DNA of 64,000 bases. It comes from Campylobacter coli 76339 (GTDB lineage Bacteria > Campylobacterota > Campylobacteria > Campylobacterales > Campylobacteraceae). Under the pieces are notes generated by a model. That model was not told the origin of the DNA, ran no database searches, and was given only the letters and a program-made list of their open reading frames with translations. Both the position numbers and the translations under genes were made by a program. Position 1 is the first letter of the stretch; each line of letters opens with the position of its first letter. This document shows positions 8,279 through 16,913 of the stretch, in pieces. The stretch is taken from positions 479,770 through 543,769 of the forward strand of contig HG326877.1 in assembly GCA_000470055.1 (NCBI GenBank). Reading direction: 5' to 3'.

Positions 8279-8336
8279 GAAAGCTAAAGATGAAATTCTA
8301 GCAAAATAAACTTAAAATGAGTTTATTTCACTTTGA

Positions 8337-9095
8337 TTATTTACAAATAAATAAAGCAGTACCATTGATACTTTGTTCTTCATCTTTTATTATAGGCAAA
8401 GAAAGTTCTATATTATCGGCACTTTTCATACTATTTAAAGCTCTTGGATAAAAATTTGGAATTGATTCAATATTTAGATTTTTTAATATACAAGTTTTAT
8501 TAAGATCTAAAGAATAAATTTTTTCATAAGAATAAGCCTTTTTTAGAAGATCGCTATAAAGTTTTTCTTTGTTGTCTTTTAGGGTTTGTTTTGAGAATTT
8601 AGGTTCTAAAGCAGGTGTAGAAATACCTATAAATTCACTTTTTGCAACGATTGAGTTTAAATCATTTAAAAGCTTGTTAAAATCCTCTAGCTTGTCCGCT
8701 TTAAACTCACATTCTAAATTCGCATGAAGTCTTTGTCCTTTAGGGGTTTGAACTCCGTCTTTATAAGAAAAATTAGGCTCAAGAGAGAAACTTCCACCAC
8801 TGCAAAAATTTTCTTTTTTGGAGCGTTCTAGAATTTGATTAAAAGTATTAGAAATTTGAATTTTATCTTCATTGCTTAAAAGAGTTTGAGTGCTTAAATT
8901 TTCATTTGCCCAAAAGTTGATATTTGCACGAAAAATATCAGGTTTAGCTTGCATACTTGTTTCTATGCTTCTTGAGAAATTTAAAGTTTGAGTAGTTTTG
9001 TTTTGATTTAAAAACTCTACATTAAAAATCACTCCGGCTACAAAAAGTACCAAACACAAAAATCCTATTCCTAAACCTTTAAAAAATGCTAACAT
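8337..9095 (-). CDS. SIMPL-domain (DUF541) membrane-anchored protein
   Basis: A 252-residue protein with one N-terminal membrane anchor (FFKGLGIGFLCLVLFVAGVIF) and a periplasmic region. The latter has the SIMPL/DUF541 layout: a SRSIETSMQAKPDIFRANI strand, a helix with NTFNQILE, a GVQTPKGQRLHANLECEF strand pair and a NDLNSIVAKS helix. Family members have been linked to oxidative-stress defence and to envelope binding functions, but nothing here fixes the role. Cysteines at the FCSGG, LECEF and KTCIL positions may pair. The gene is divergent from mutY. Confidence 0.75.
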   Translation of the reverse strand: MLAFFKGLGIGFLCLVLFVAGVIFNVEFLNQNKTTQTLNFSRSIETSMQAKPDIFRANINFWANENLSTQTLLSNEDKIQISNTFNQILERSKKENFCSGGSFSLEPNFSYKDGVQTPKGQRLHANLECEFKADKLEDFNKLLNDLNSIVAKSEFIGISTPALEPKFSKQTLKDNKEKLYSDLLKKAYSYEKIYSLDLNKTCILKNLNIESIPNFYPRALNSMKSADNIELSLPIIKDEEQSINGTALFICK

Positions 9096-9263
9096 CTCTT
9101 TTTCCTTTAATAAAAATTAAATAATTGTAACAAATAAATATAAAATCCTATATCTTTTTTTAAAAATCTATATAAAATTTTGTTTTATATTGTAATTTTG
9201 TATCTTTATTTTGTGTTTTTATAAAATTTAAAAGATATGTAATGATTTTCATGTAATTTTTGT

Positions 9264-9269
9264 TATACT
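9264..9269 (+). promoter_or_regulatory. -10 element of the mutY promoter
   Basis: TATACT within TTTTTGTTATACT resembles the Campylobacter extended -10 box. Transcription would start 6-8 bases later, at or next to the mutY ATG at 9277. No ribosome binding site lies between, which would make the mRNA leaderless or nearly so. Confidence 0.5.
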
Positions 9270-9276
9270 CTAACTC

Positions 9277-10296
9277 ATGCAAAAACAAATGATTCAAGAT
9301 TTACAAGCTAAACTACTTTTTTGGTATGATAAAAATGGACGCAAAAATTTACCATGGCGTAATTTGCAAAGTAAAGATTGTGATGAAAGATTAAAAGATA
9401 TTGATAGAGCTTATGGGGTTTATATCAGTGAAATTATGCTTCAGCAAACTCAAGTAAAATCAGTTTTAGAGAGGTTTTATTTTCCTTTTTTGCAAAAATT
9501 TCCTACCTTGCAAAGTTTGGCTAAGGCAAATGAAGACGAGCTTTTAAAGGCTTGGCAGGGGCTTGGATATTATACTCGTGCTAGAAATTTAAAAAAGTCA
9601 GCTTTAGAGTGTGTAGATAAATTTGAAGGCAAATTACCTAAAAAACTTGATGAATTAAAAAAATTAAGTGGTATAGGAGCTTATACTGCAGGAGCTATCG
9701 CTTGTTTTGCTTACGATCAAAAAGTTTCTTTTGTAGATGGCAATATACGCCGCGTGCTTTCACGCCTTTTTGCCTTGGAAAATCCGAAAATGAGTGAGCT
9801 TGAAAGAAAGGCTAAGGAGCTTTTAAATTTAGAGGATGCTTTTAATCATAATCAAGCCTTACTTGATATAGGTGCTTTAATATGTGTGAGCAAAAATGCA
9901 AAATGTGGAATTTGTCCTTTGTATGATTTTTGCCAAGGTAAATTTAACACAGAGCTTTACCCTAGGGCTAAAAAAATATCTTATGAGAATGCAAACTTAA
10001 ATCTTTTTGTATTTGAATGGGGTAAAAAATTTGCCATACAAAAAAGTCAAGATAAACTTTATAAGGGCATGTATAATTTTCCTTTTTTTAAGGAAGCGGA
10101 GAGCGAAATTTCTAAAAGTATGAAATTTTTGGGAGAATTTAAACATAATTATACGAAGTATAAATTAAACATTAAAGTTTATCATCAAATTTTAAAAGAG
10201 GAAAATAAAAATTATCAATTTAAAAGTTTAAAAGAATTAGAAAGTACCGCACTTTCGATACTTTCTTTAAAGGCTTTAAAACTAATTAAGCTCTGA
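9277..10296 (+). CDS. mutY: A/G-specific adenine DNA glycosylase MutY
   Basis: Removes adenine mispaired with 8-oxoguanine, preventing G:C to T:A mutations. The 339-residue protein has the helix-hairpin-helix-GPD fold. Catalytic Glu52 lies in SEIMLQQTQV, the hairpin is LSGIGAYTAGA (130-140) and catalytic Asp154 lies in SFVDGNIRRV. The [4Fe-4S] loop is Cys203-X6-Cys210-X2-Cys213-X5-Cys219. The C-terminal NUDIX-like domain that recognises 8-oxoG is present but short. C. jejuni lacks methyl-directed mismatch repair, so this gene matters for mutation rate. There is no Shine-Dalgarno before the ATG. Confidence 0.95.
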   Translation: MQKQMIQDLQAKLLFWYDKNGRKNLPWRNLQSKDCDERLKDIDRAYGVYISEIMLQQTQVKSVLERFYFPFLQKFPTLQSLAKANEDELLKAWQGLGYYTRARNLKKSALECVDKFEGKLPKKLDELKKLSGIGAYTAGAIACFAYDQKVSFVDGNIRRVLSRLFALENPKMSELERKAKELLNLEDAFNHNQALLDIGALICVSKNAKCGICPLYDFCQGKFNTELYPRAKKISYENANLNLFVFEWGKKFAIQKSQDKLYKGMYNFPFFKEAESEISKSMKFLGEFKHNYTKYKLNIKVYHQILKEENKNYQFKSLKELESTALSILSLKALKLIKL

Positions 10297-10399
10297 TTTT
10301 TATATCGCTATAAAAGTTTTAATTTTTCAAGTATAATTATGTAAAATATTAACTTATTTGAATCTTTTTAATTATTGAGCAAAAAATACTCTTGGATAT

Positions 10400-11260
10400 A
10401 TGATGAAATTTAAAAAATTATACATAGAATTAAGCGATATTTGTGGTTTAAAATGTGATTTTTGTCCTTCAAAAAAAGCTTTGCGTGGAGTGATGAGTGT
10501 AGAAAGTTTTTCTAAGCTCGCAAAGCAAATTTGGGATAAAAGCGAAATTTTTACCTTTCATCTTTTGGGCGATCCTTTGCTTTTAAATAATTTAGAAGAA
10601 TATTTGCAAATTGCTAAAAATCATCAAATGAAATTAGAAATTACTACAAGTGGTTTTTATTTTAGTCCTAAAAATTCTAAATTATTATTAAAATACGATA
10701 ATATCCATCAAATCAATATCTCTTTAATGGCTTTTTTAAGCCAAAATAAGCTTTCTTTGGAGCAATATTTTAAGCCTATTTTAGAGTTTTGCAAAGAGCA
10801 TTTAGAGTATAAAAAATCAAGCTTTATCAATCTTAGACTTTGGAATTTAGATATTGATTTTAAAGCTCCTAGTGAAAATTTGCCTATTTATGAATTTTTA
10901 AGTAAAGAATTTGAAGTTCAAATTCTTACACATTTGGCTAAAAATCGTCTTCAAAGGCATATTTTGCTTCACCAAAACAAGCTTTTTAAATGGCCAAGTT
11001 TAAAAGATAAACCCCTTTATACTCAAGGAAAATGCCATGCTTTAAAAGAGCAAATAGGCATTTTAAGTGACGGCACGCTCGTGCCTTGTTGTTTGGATAC
11101 TAAAGGCGATATATCTTTGGGTAATGTTTTTAATGCTGAATTTAAGAGCCTTCTTGATTCTAAGCGCATTCAAGAAATCAAAAAGGCCTTTGAAGAAAAC
11201 AAGCGCATAGAAAAGCTTTGTCAAAGCTGTGAATTTTTTAAAACAAGATTGAGCGATTAA
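10400..11260 (+). CDS. Radical SAM protein with a SPASM-like C-terminus, substrate unknown
   Basis: A 286-residue radical S-adenosylmethionine enzyme. The cluster motif is Cys15-X3-Cys19-X2-Cys22 (CGLKCDFC), early in the chain as usual. The HLLGDPLL segment matches the SAM-binding region. The C-terminal part carries extra cysteines (GKCHAL, VPCCLDT, LCQSCEFF) in the order expected for a SPASM/twitch auxiliary cluster. Two ATGs lie side by side at 10400 and 10403, so one residue is uncertain. It converges with chuD, overlapping its stop by 4 bases. No precursor peptide or partner gene is visible beside it, so no pathway can be named. Confidence 0.85.
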   Translation: MMKFKKLYIELSDICGLKCDFCPSKKALRGVMSVESFSKLAKQIWDKSEIFTFHLLGDPLLLNNLEEYLQIAKNHQMKLEITTSGFYFSPKNSKLLLKYDNIHQINISLMAFLSQNKLSLEQYFKPILEFCKEHLEYKKSSFINLRLWNLDIDFKAPSENLPIYEFLSKEFEVQILTHLAKNRLQRHILLHQNKLFKWPSLKDKPLYTQGKCHALKEQIGILSDGTLVPCCLDTKGDISLGNVFNAEFKSLLDSKRIQEIKKAFEENKRIEKLCQSCEFFKTRLSD

Positions 11261-12063
11261 AAATTTTGATTTTCTAATCTTGTTTTAAATTCTTTAATTC
11301 TATCGATGATTTTTGGGCTTAAGCGTAACAATACATGGGTGTTTTTATTGTGATAAATTTGTCCCATTTGGGCTGCTTTTGTATTTTTTAACAAAGCATT
11401 AGCATTTAAGACATTGCCATCTGCATTAATGCCTAAGATCAACAAATCAGGATTTTGTTTTAGAATGTATTCTGCTGAGATTATAGGGCGTGCTATTTCG
11501 CTTTGAGGGCTTAGGTTTTTAATGCCTATGAGTCTTAATATATCTGCTATTAAAGAATTATCATTAAAGGCCATGAGTGGGTTGCTAGAATAAAGGTAAA
11601 TTCCACTTTTATTTAAGGGATTTTTTTGCAATTCTTGCAATCCTTGTTCAAATTCTTCTAAAAGTTTCTTGCCTTGCTCTTCTTTGTCTGTGAGTTCTGC
11701 TAGAATTTGTATATTGTTTTTGATTTCATCGAGGCGTTGGGCTTTTAAATTGATACTTTTGATTCCAAAGTTTTTAAGCCCTTCTTCTAAATTTAAAGAA
11801 TACGAGCTTAATATCACTAAGCTTGGCTTTAGAGCAACTATTTTTTCAAGAGAAGGGTGTGAAAAAGTTCCTACGCTAGTTATTTTTGAAGTTTTTTCTT
11901 CAGGGTAGATATTTGAGTGTTGCAAATTTGCAATGCCTACGATTTGATCTTGTGCATTTAGCATGAAAAGTGTTTCTATGCTTGCAGGATCAAGCACTAC
12001 AATGCGTTCTTTGGCATTAAGTAGGGTTAAAAATAAACTCATAATGATTAAAATTTTTTTCAT
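11257..12063 (-). CDS. chuD: Heme ABC transporter, periplasmic binding protein ChuD
   Basis: Captures heme in the periplasm and delivers it to the ChuB permease. The 268-residue product has a signal peptide (KKILIIMSLFLTLLNA) and the class III binding-protein (BtuF/HmuT-like) layout: an opening RIVVLDPASIETLFML, IVGIANLQHSN, SVGTFSHPSLEKIVALKPSLVI, a long spanning helix in the middle and a C-terminal lobe. It is last in chuABCD and its ATG overlaps the stop of chuC by 4 bases. Its own stop overlaps that of the convergent radical SAM gene. Confidence 0.93.
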   Translation of the reverse strand: MKKILIIMSLFLTLLNAKERIVVLDPASIETLFMLNAQDQIVGIANLQHSNIYPEEKTSKITSVGTFSHPSLEKIVALKPSLVILSSYSLNLEEGLKNFGIKSINLKAQRLDEIKNNIQILAELTDKEEQGKKLLEEFEQGLQELQKNPLNKSGIYLYSSNPLMAFNDNSLIADILRLIGIKNLSPQSEIARPIISAEYILKQNPDLLILGINADGNVLNANALLKNTKAAQMGQIYHNKNTHVLLRLSPKIIDRIKEFKTRLENQNF

Positions 12064-12839
12064 ATTTTTTCCTTTAAAGCTAAGATATAAGGTTTTGAGT
12101 CTTTATAGACAATCTCGCAATTTAAATTGTAAATTTCTTTTAGAATTTCTTTGGTAAAAAGTTCTTTTGTGCTTCCAAAATACTTTATTTCTCCTTCTTT
12201 TAAAAACAATACCTTATCGCAAAACATAGAGGCCAAATTTAAATCATGCAAAATCGCTACAACTGCGATATTGTTTTGTTTTATCAATCTTTCGCAAAGG
12301 CTCAAAAGCTCGATAGCATGGTTTAAATCAAGTGCTGAAGTGGGTTCATCTAAAAAAAGAATTTTAGGTTTTTTAAGCAAGGCTCTTGCTAAAAGCACTC
12401 TTTGAAATTCTCCACCACTTAAAGAAAGTATATTTCTTTCTAAAAAGTTTTCCAATTTTAAAGTTTTTGCAAAATTTTCAACTTCTAAAATATCTTCTTT
12501 AGAATAATCACAAAAAGCATGTTTTAAATTTGTAAATTTGCTCATTAAAAGCACATCGATAACTTTTAAAGGTGTGTTTAAACCCGAATTTTGAGGCACA
12601 AAACCGCAAAGTTGTGCAAATTCTTTAAGAGAAAAGTTTTTTATATTGGTATTAAAAAGCGATATTTCACCCTTGCTTATATTTAAATTCTTAAGTATAA
12701 GTTTTAAAAGTGTGCTTTTGCCTGAACCATTAGGCCCTAAAATACCTATAAAAGCTTTATTTTGAAGCTCTAAATTGATATTTTTTAACAATTCTTTTTT
12801 ATGATAGCTAAAACTTAAATTTTGTATCTTTAATATCAT
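12060..12839 (-). CDS. chuC: Heme ABC transporter ATPase ChuC
   Basis: Cytoplasmic ATPase that powers heme import through ChuB. The 259-residue protein has Walker A GPNGSGKST (residues 35-43), the Q-loop at FVPQNSGL, ABC signature LSGGEFQR, Walker B ILFLDEPTSALD and the switch His in AILHDLNLA. It belongs to the FepC/HmuV class. It overlaps both neighbours by 4 bases, so the operon is tightly coupled. Confidence 0.95.
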   Translation of the reverse strand: MILKIQNLSFSYHKKELLKNINLELQNKAFIGILGPNGSGKSTLLKLILKNLNISKGEISLFNTNIKNFSLKEFAQLCGFVPQNSGLNTPLKVIDVLLMSKFTNLKHAFCDYSKEDILEVENFAKTLKLENFLERNILSLSGGEFQRVLLARALLKKPKILFLDEPTSALDLNHAIELLSLCERLIKQNNIAVVAILHDLNLASMFCDKVLFLKEGEIKYFGSTKELFTKEILKEIYNLNCEIVYKDSKPYILALKEKI

Positions 12840-13807
12840 AAAAATCTCCTAGCACTTAAAGCCAAGTATAAAAATACAGGAGCTCCAAAGAATGCGGTTA
12901 AAACTCCTATAGGAATTTGTACAGGGGCTATTAGAGTCCTTGCTAGAGTATCGCAAATGAGTAAAAAAAGCCCTCCAAAAGCAGTGCAAAAAGGAATAAC
13001 CAAAGCATTGTCATAATTTCTAAGCAAGAGTCTTACGGTATGAGGGATTATAAGCCCTACAAAGGCTATAAGTCCTGTAAAAGCTACTGCAAAAGAAACC
13101 GCTAAGGAAGAAACTATCAAAAGATTGATTTTTAATTTTTGGGCATCAACTCCTAAATTTCTTGCCTCTTCATCCCCGCTTAAAATGATATTTAATTCAT
13201 TTTTATGTGCGTAAAAATACAGAAGACAAAAAATCAAAGGCAGAATCAAAATTCCTATACGAAACCAAGAAGCTGAACCTATATTTCCCATAAGCCAAGC
13301 GACTATCTTAAAAGAATCTTCCCCTATAAGATAGGTAAAAAATGAGGTAAAAGCTCCTAGAAAAGATGAAGCTGCGATGCCTATGATGAGTAAAGTAGCT
13401 ATGGAAGCTTTTGAAGATACTTTAAAAATTGCTAATGAAAAAATAGCAGAACAAACAAAGCCTAAAATTCCATAATAATAATCAGGCAGTTTTAACAAAT
13501 ACGCTAAAACAGATCCAAAGGTTGCTGCTGAAGCTATGCCTATAATATAAGGATCTGCTATGGGGTTTGAAAATACATTTTGCGTTACTGCTCCACTGCT
13601 AGCTAAAAGCATACCGATTAAAATAGCCATTATAATACGAGGCAAACGCCCGTCTATGATGATTTGACGCAAAATTTCATTTTCACCAAAAGTATAGGAG
13701 AGAAGTTCTTTAGGGCTTAAATTTTCATCCCCTAAACAAAGTGCAACAACACAGGTGATTATATAGGCTAAAAAAAGCCCTATAATCACTAAATTTTTAG
13801 AACGCAT
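12836..13807 (-). CDS. chuB: Heme ABC transporter permease ChuB
   Basis: Inner-membrane permease of the FecCD/BtuC type that moves heme into the cytoplasm. About nine to ten membrane spans are visible. Family motifs are RLPRIIMAILIGMLLASSGA, NPIADPYIIGIA, GLIAFVGLIIPH and PIGVLTAFFGAPVF near the end. In-frame ATGs occur at 13837, 13822 and 13807. I chose 13807 (323 residues) because it places the first span directly after a short basic start and leaves only an 11-base overlap with chuA. None of the three has a strong ribosome site, so the start is uncertain. Confidence 0.9.
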   Translation of the reverse strand: MRSKNLVIIGLFLAYIITCVVALCLGDENLSPKELLSYTFGENEILRQIIIDGRLPRIIMAILIGMLLASSGAVTQNVFSNPIADPYIIGIASAATFGSVLAYLLKLPDYYYGILGFVCSAIFSLAIFKVSSKASIATLLIIGIAASSFLGAFTSFFTYLIGEDSFKIVAWLMGNIGSASWFRIGILILPLIFCLLYFYAHKNELNIILSGDEEARNLGVDAQKLKINLLIVSSLAVSFAVAFTGLIAFVGLIIPHTVRLLLRNYDNALVIPFCTAFGGLFLLICDTLARTLIAPVQIPIGVLTAFFGAPVFLYLALSARRFL

Positions 13808-15923
13808 ATTTAAATTCAACATAGTAATTTCTGCCATTTCCAGCTAGATATTGATCATTTATGCTGTCTTGATAGGTGTAGTATTTTTTATCAAAAAGAT
13901 TGCGAATGCCTGCTAGAATTTGTAGATTTTTATAATTATAATTTACACCAATATCCGTTAAAAAATAGTCCTTAATCCAAGAATTTCTAGACATCTTTCC
14001 TGTATTTTCATTAATAACTCCACCATCTTTTGCTCTTGAAAAATAGCTTAGATCTATATAGCTTGAGAAATTTTTACTCCAAGCGTATTCTACTCCGGCT
14101 GTGGCTTTGATTTTTGAAACATAAGGAATTCTAAGTCCATCATTTACACCTTTAGAAATTTTAGCATCAAGATAGCTTAGGCTTTCTTTTATAATCAAGC
14201 TATCATTAAACAAATATTGATGAAGGTTTAGTTCCGCCCCTAAACGACGCGTTTGGTCGATATTGTAGTATTTCCAAAATGCTCCTCCTGTAGCATGTGG
14301 ATTTCCTAGATAAGAAATTTCATCCTTGCTTAGAGTGTAAAATAAAGTCAAATTAAAGCCATAAAAATCCCACCAAAAGTCACTAATCCCAAGTTCAAAG
14401 GTATCAAAAATTTCAGGATCTAAATTCGCAGCATAGTATTTTTGGCTTGTTTGATCTTTATTGACAAATTGTGCAGGAGTTGGAGAGATGAAACCTCTTT
14501 CGTATTTAATATACACATTTCCTGTATCGGAGTATTTGAAATTTGGAGTAATTTCAAAGGCAAAATTATTACTTGTACTATCGGTGTCAAAAAGCTCTGG
14601 AGTGCTTGGTAGTGGTCTGCCAAACATTATCATTTTACTTGTGTAGCTTCTGTGAGTATCATAAAGACTGTATTCGTATCTTGCACCACCTGAAATACTA
14701 AAAATATCATTAAATTGATGAGAGTCTAGAGCAAAAACAGAATGGCTTTGTTTATTCATATCCATTAGAGTTGTCATGGTATGACTCATTTGAAATCCTG
14801 GAATGTTTACATCATAATGAACTATACTTGTTCTTTTAGCATCATGATTTGCAAATTCATAACCAAAGATAAAATAAGAATCATCTTTATAATTGATTTT
14901 ATTTTTTAAATTGATACCTGTAAGTGTGTCTTCAAAACCACTACCATCTTGATATACGGGAACACTCATTCCTCTATAAGTCATCACAGAAGTATCTTTT
15001 AGATATCTTATTTTTTGATTTTGCCAAAATGCCCCGAACTGAATTTCGTATAAATCATTAAAATAGTGATGATAATCTAAAGCAATTTCAGGTCTATTGA
15101 TTTGAGTGATATTATCATTACTTCCTTTTTGGGTTGGATCGCTTTGAGCTTGTGCTTTTGTGAGATATCCACTGCTTGTATTTTTGCTTTCAAAATAATT
15201 ATAACTTAGGGTTAAATCGCTATTATCGCCAGTATTTAGATAGGCTTTTGTATTGGCAAAATAGCCTTTTTGATTGTAGCCTTTTTGATAACCGTCGCGG
15301 TTAAAGCCTTGTATATCAAAACCAAATGTTAGATAATTATTGATTTTTTTAGCCCCATAAACCCCTAAATTTCCACCTAAATTTCCATGATCGTAACTAC
15401 CGCCTTTAAGATTTAAAGCAAAAGCATCGGATTCTTGTTTTTTTGTGATGATATTAACCACACCCCCTCTAGTGCCACTTCCATAAAGCACAGAGCCTCC
15501 CCCTGGTATGATTTCTATGCGTTCTATATTGTTTAGATTGATGCTTTCTAAAGGGGTTATACCATGAGAATTATCAAGCACATTGATAGCATTTCCATTT
15601 ACCATAACTTTTACAGCTATATTGGATTTGCTTCCTTGTCCACGCATATCGATATTGCGTCCTAGTCCAAAATTTACAAAACTAATGCCTGAAATTCTTT
15701 CTAGGGCTTGTTCTAAAGTATTAAATCCTTTTTTTTCCAAGTCTTTGCCATCGATAATAATCACATTGCGTAAATTACTATCTGCATCTTGTTCAAATCC
15801 TGTTGTGCTTACAACAACTTTTTGCATTTGAATGGCTTTATCATTCAATTCTTGTGCATTGATACTAGTGCTTAGTAAAAATACTAGTAAAGATAGCTTT
15901 AAAACTCTTTTGCTTGGATTCAA
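13797..15923 (-). CDS. chuA: TonB-dependent heme receptor ChuA
   Basis: Outer-membrane receptor that imports heme using TonB energy. The 708-residue precursor has a signal peptide (cleavage near residue 23, SINA/QE) and a TonB-box-like VVVSTTG about ten residues into the mature chain. The plug domain contains IIIDGKDLEKKGF, NIDMRGQG and the ERIEIIPGGGSVLYGSGTRG segment. The rest is a 22-strand barrel that ends with the aromatic EFKYAF signature. It is first in chuABCD, with a Fur-like site just upstream and the heme oxygenase gene divergent from it. Confidence 0.95.
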   Translation of the reverse strand: MNPSKRVLKLSLLVFLLSTSINAQELNDKAIQMQKVVVSTTGFEQDADSNLRNVIIIDGKDLEKKGFNTLEQALERISGISFVNFGLGRNIDMRGQGSKSNIAVKVMVNGNAINVLDNSHGITPLESINLNNIERIEIIPGGGSVLYGSGTRGGVVNIITKKQESDAFALNLKGGSYDHGNLGGNLGVYGAKKINNYLTFGFDIQGFNRDGYQKGYNQKGYFANTKAYLNTGDNSDLTLSYNYFESKNTSSGYLTKAQAQSDPTQKGSNDNITQINRPEIALDYHHYFNDLYEIQFGAFWQNQKIRYLKDTSVMTYRGMSVPVYQDGSGFEDTLTGINLKNKINYKDDSYFIFGYEFANHDAKRTSIVHYDVNIPGFQMSHTMTTLMDMNKQSHSVFALDSHQFNDIFSISGGARYEYSLYDTHRSYTSKMIMFGRPLPSTPELFDTDSTSNNFAFEITPNFKYSDTGNVYIKYERGFISPTPAQFVNKDQTSQKYYAANLDPEIFDTFELGISDFWWDFYGFNLTLFYTLSKDEISYLGNPHATGGAFWKYYNIDQTRRLGAELNLHQYLFNDSLIIKESLSYLDAKISKGVNDGLRIPYVSKIKATAGVEYAWSKNFSSYIDLSYFSRAKDGGVINENTGKMSRNSWIKDYFLTDIGVNYNYKNLQILAGIRNLFDKKYYTYQDSINDQYLAGNGRNYYVEFKYAF

Positions 15924-15944
15924 ATTTTTACTCCTTTTAAATAA

Positions 15945-15975
15945 AATAAATAATGATAATATATATCATAATATT
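15945..15975. promoter_or_regulatory. chuA: Fur-like operator between chuA and chuZ
   Basis: The stretch TAATGATAATATATATCAT closely resembles the Fur box (GATAATGAT-type repeats) and is almost palindromic. It is 22-52 bases upstream of the chuA start. In this family chuA and chuZ are repressed by Fur with iron, as known from C. jejuni work. A second, weaker GATAATTGATA-like stretch near 16063-16077 may serve chuZ. Confidence 0.65.
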
Positions 15976-16099
15976 TGAAGAGAAAATTTATCTTTTATTA
16001 ACTTAAATTGTAATAAATTTTTGAAAATTAAATGATTTTAATCTTTTTAAGTCATTTTTAATTTGATAATTGATACCATTTTTAACTTATATTTTGTTC

Positions 16100-16120
16100 T
16101 ATAAAATTTTTAAAGAAAGG
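16100..16120 (+). promoter_or_regulatory. chuZ: chuZ promoter -10 and ribosome binding site
   Basis: TATAAA at 16100-16105 fits a -10 box and AAAGAAAGG at 16112-16120 is the ribosome site, seven bases before the ATG. The spacer between chuA and chuZ (15924-16127) is wholly regulatory and holds no gene. Confidence 0.5.
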
Positions 16121-16127
16121 TAAAATA

Positions 16128-16883
16128 ATGAGTTTTGAAAGTACTATTTCTCACATGAATGATCATCATCAATCAAGTTTGATCGATCTTTGTAAAAAAT
16201 TTGGAGGAGTGAAGGATCCTAAGGGGGTAAGATTGGTCGGAGTTGATTTTGGAGGCTTGGATATAGTTTATAATGATAATGAAAATTTACGCATAGAGTT
16301 TCCTAAAAAAGCAAACGAAGAAACCCTTAAAGATGCGATCATCGCACTTTGTATGAGTGCAAAAAGCGAAAAGGATTTTAGCAAGATAGCTGAGGATGCA
16401 AAAGAATTTATGCTAAGTTTTAATTCTGTTTGTTTGGCAACTTTGGGAGTAGATAAAGAAGTGGTTTGTTCTTATGCACCGTTTGTAAATACTCCATGGG
16501 GAAATTATATTTATATCAGTGAGGTAAGCGAGCATTTTAATAATATCAAAGAAAATCCAAACAATATAGAAATAATGTTTTTAGAAGATGAGAGCAAGGC
16601 AGCTTCTGTTATACTTCGTAAAAGATTGCGTTATAGAGTTAAGGCTAGTTTTATCGAGCGTGGGGAAATGTTTGATAAAATTTATGATGAGTTTGAAAAA
16701 CAAACAGGTGCAGATGGCGGAATAAAAACTATACGCAATATGCTTGATTTCCACCTTGTAAAGCTTGAATTTCAAAAGGGTCGTTTTGTAAAAGGTTTTG
16801 GACAAGCTTATGATATAGAAAATGAAAAAGTAACTCATGTTGGTGCAAACAGCAGCCCGCACAAATTCCCACATAAACATTAA
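16128..16883 (+). CDS. chuZ: Heme oxygenase ChuZ (HugZ family)
   Basis: Opens the heme ring in the cytoplasm and frees iron from heme brought in by ChuABCD. The 251-residue protein belongs to the split-barrel HugZ family. It has an N-terminal region with HMNDHHQ, the central flavin-like barrel (VCLATLG, GNYIYISEVSEHFNNI, LRKRLRYRVKA, FDKIYDEFEKQTG), a LDFHLVKLEFQKGRFVKGFG strand and a His-rich tail (SSPHKFPHKH) that supplies heme-contacting histidines. It is divergently transcribed from chuA, sharing the Fur-controlled spacer, and ends at a symmetrical terminator. Confidence 0.94.
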   Translation: MSFESTISHMNDHHQSSLIDLCKKFGGVKDPKGVRLVGVDFGGLDIVYNDNENLRIEFPKKANEETLKDAIIALCMSAKSEKDFSKIAEDAKEFMLSFNSVCLATLGVDKEVVCSYAPFVNTPWGNYIYISEVSEHFNNIKENPNNIEIMFLEDESKAASVILRKRLRYRVKASFIERGEMFDKIYDEFEKQTGADGGIKTIRNMLDFHLVKLEFQKGRFVKGFGQAYDIENEKVTHVGANSSPHKFPHKH

Positions 16884-16884
16884 T

Positions 16885-16910
16885 CATTAGTCTTGTCTTC
16901 AAGACTAATG
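16885..16910. terminator. Bidirectional terminator between chuZ and prfA
   Basis: Perfect 10-bp stem CATTAGTCTT/AAGACTAATG with a 6-base GTCTTC loop, starting two bases after the chuZ stop and ending just before the prfA stop. T-rich tails are short on both sides, so strength is uncertain. Confidence 0.65.
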
Positions 16911-16913
16911 AAA

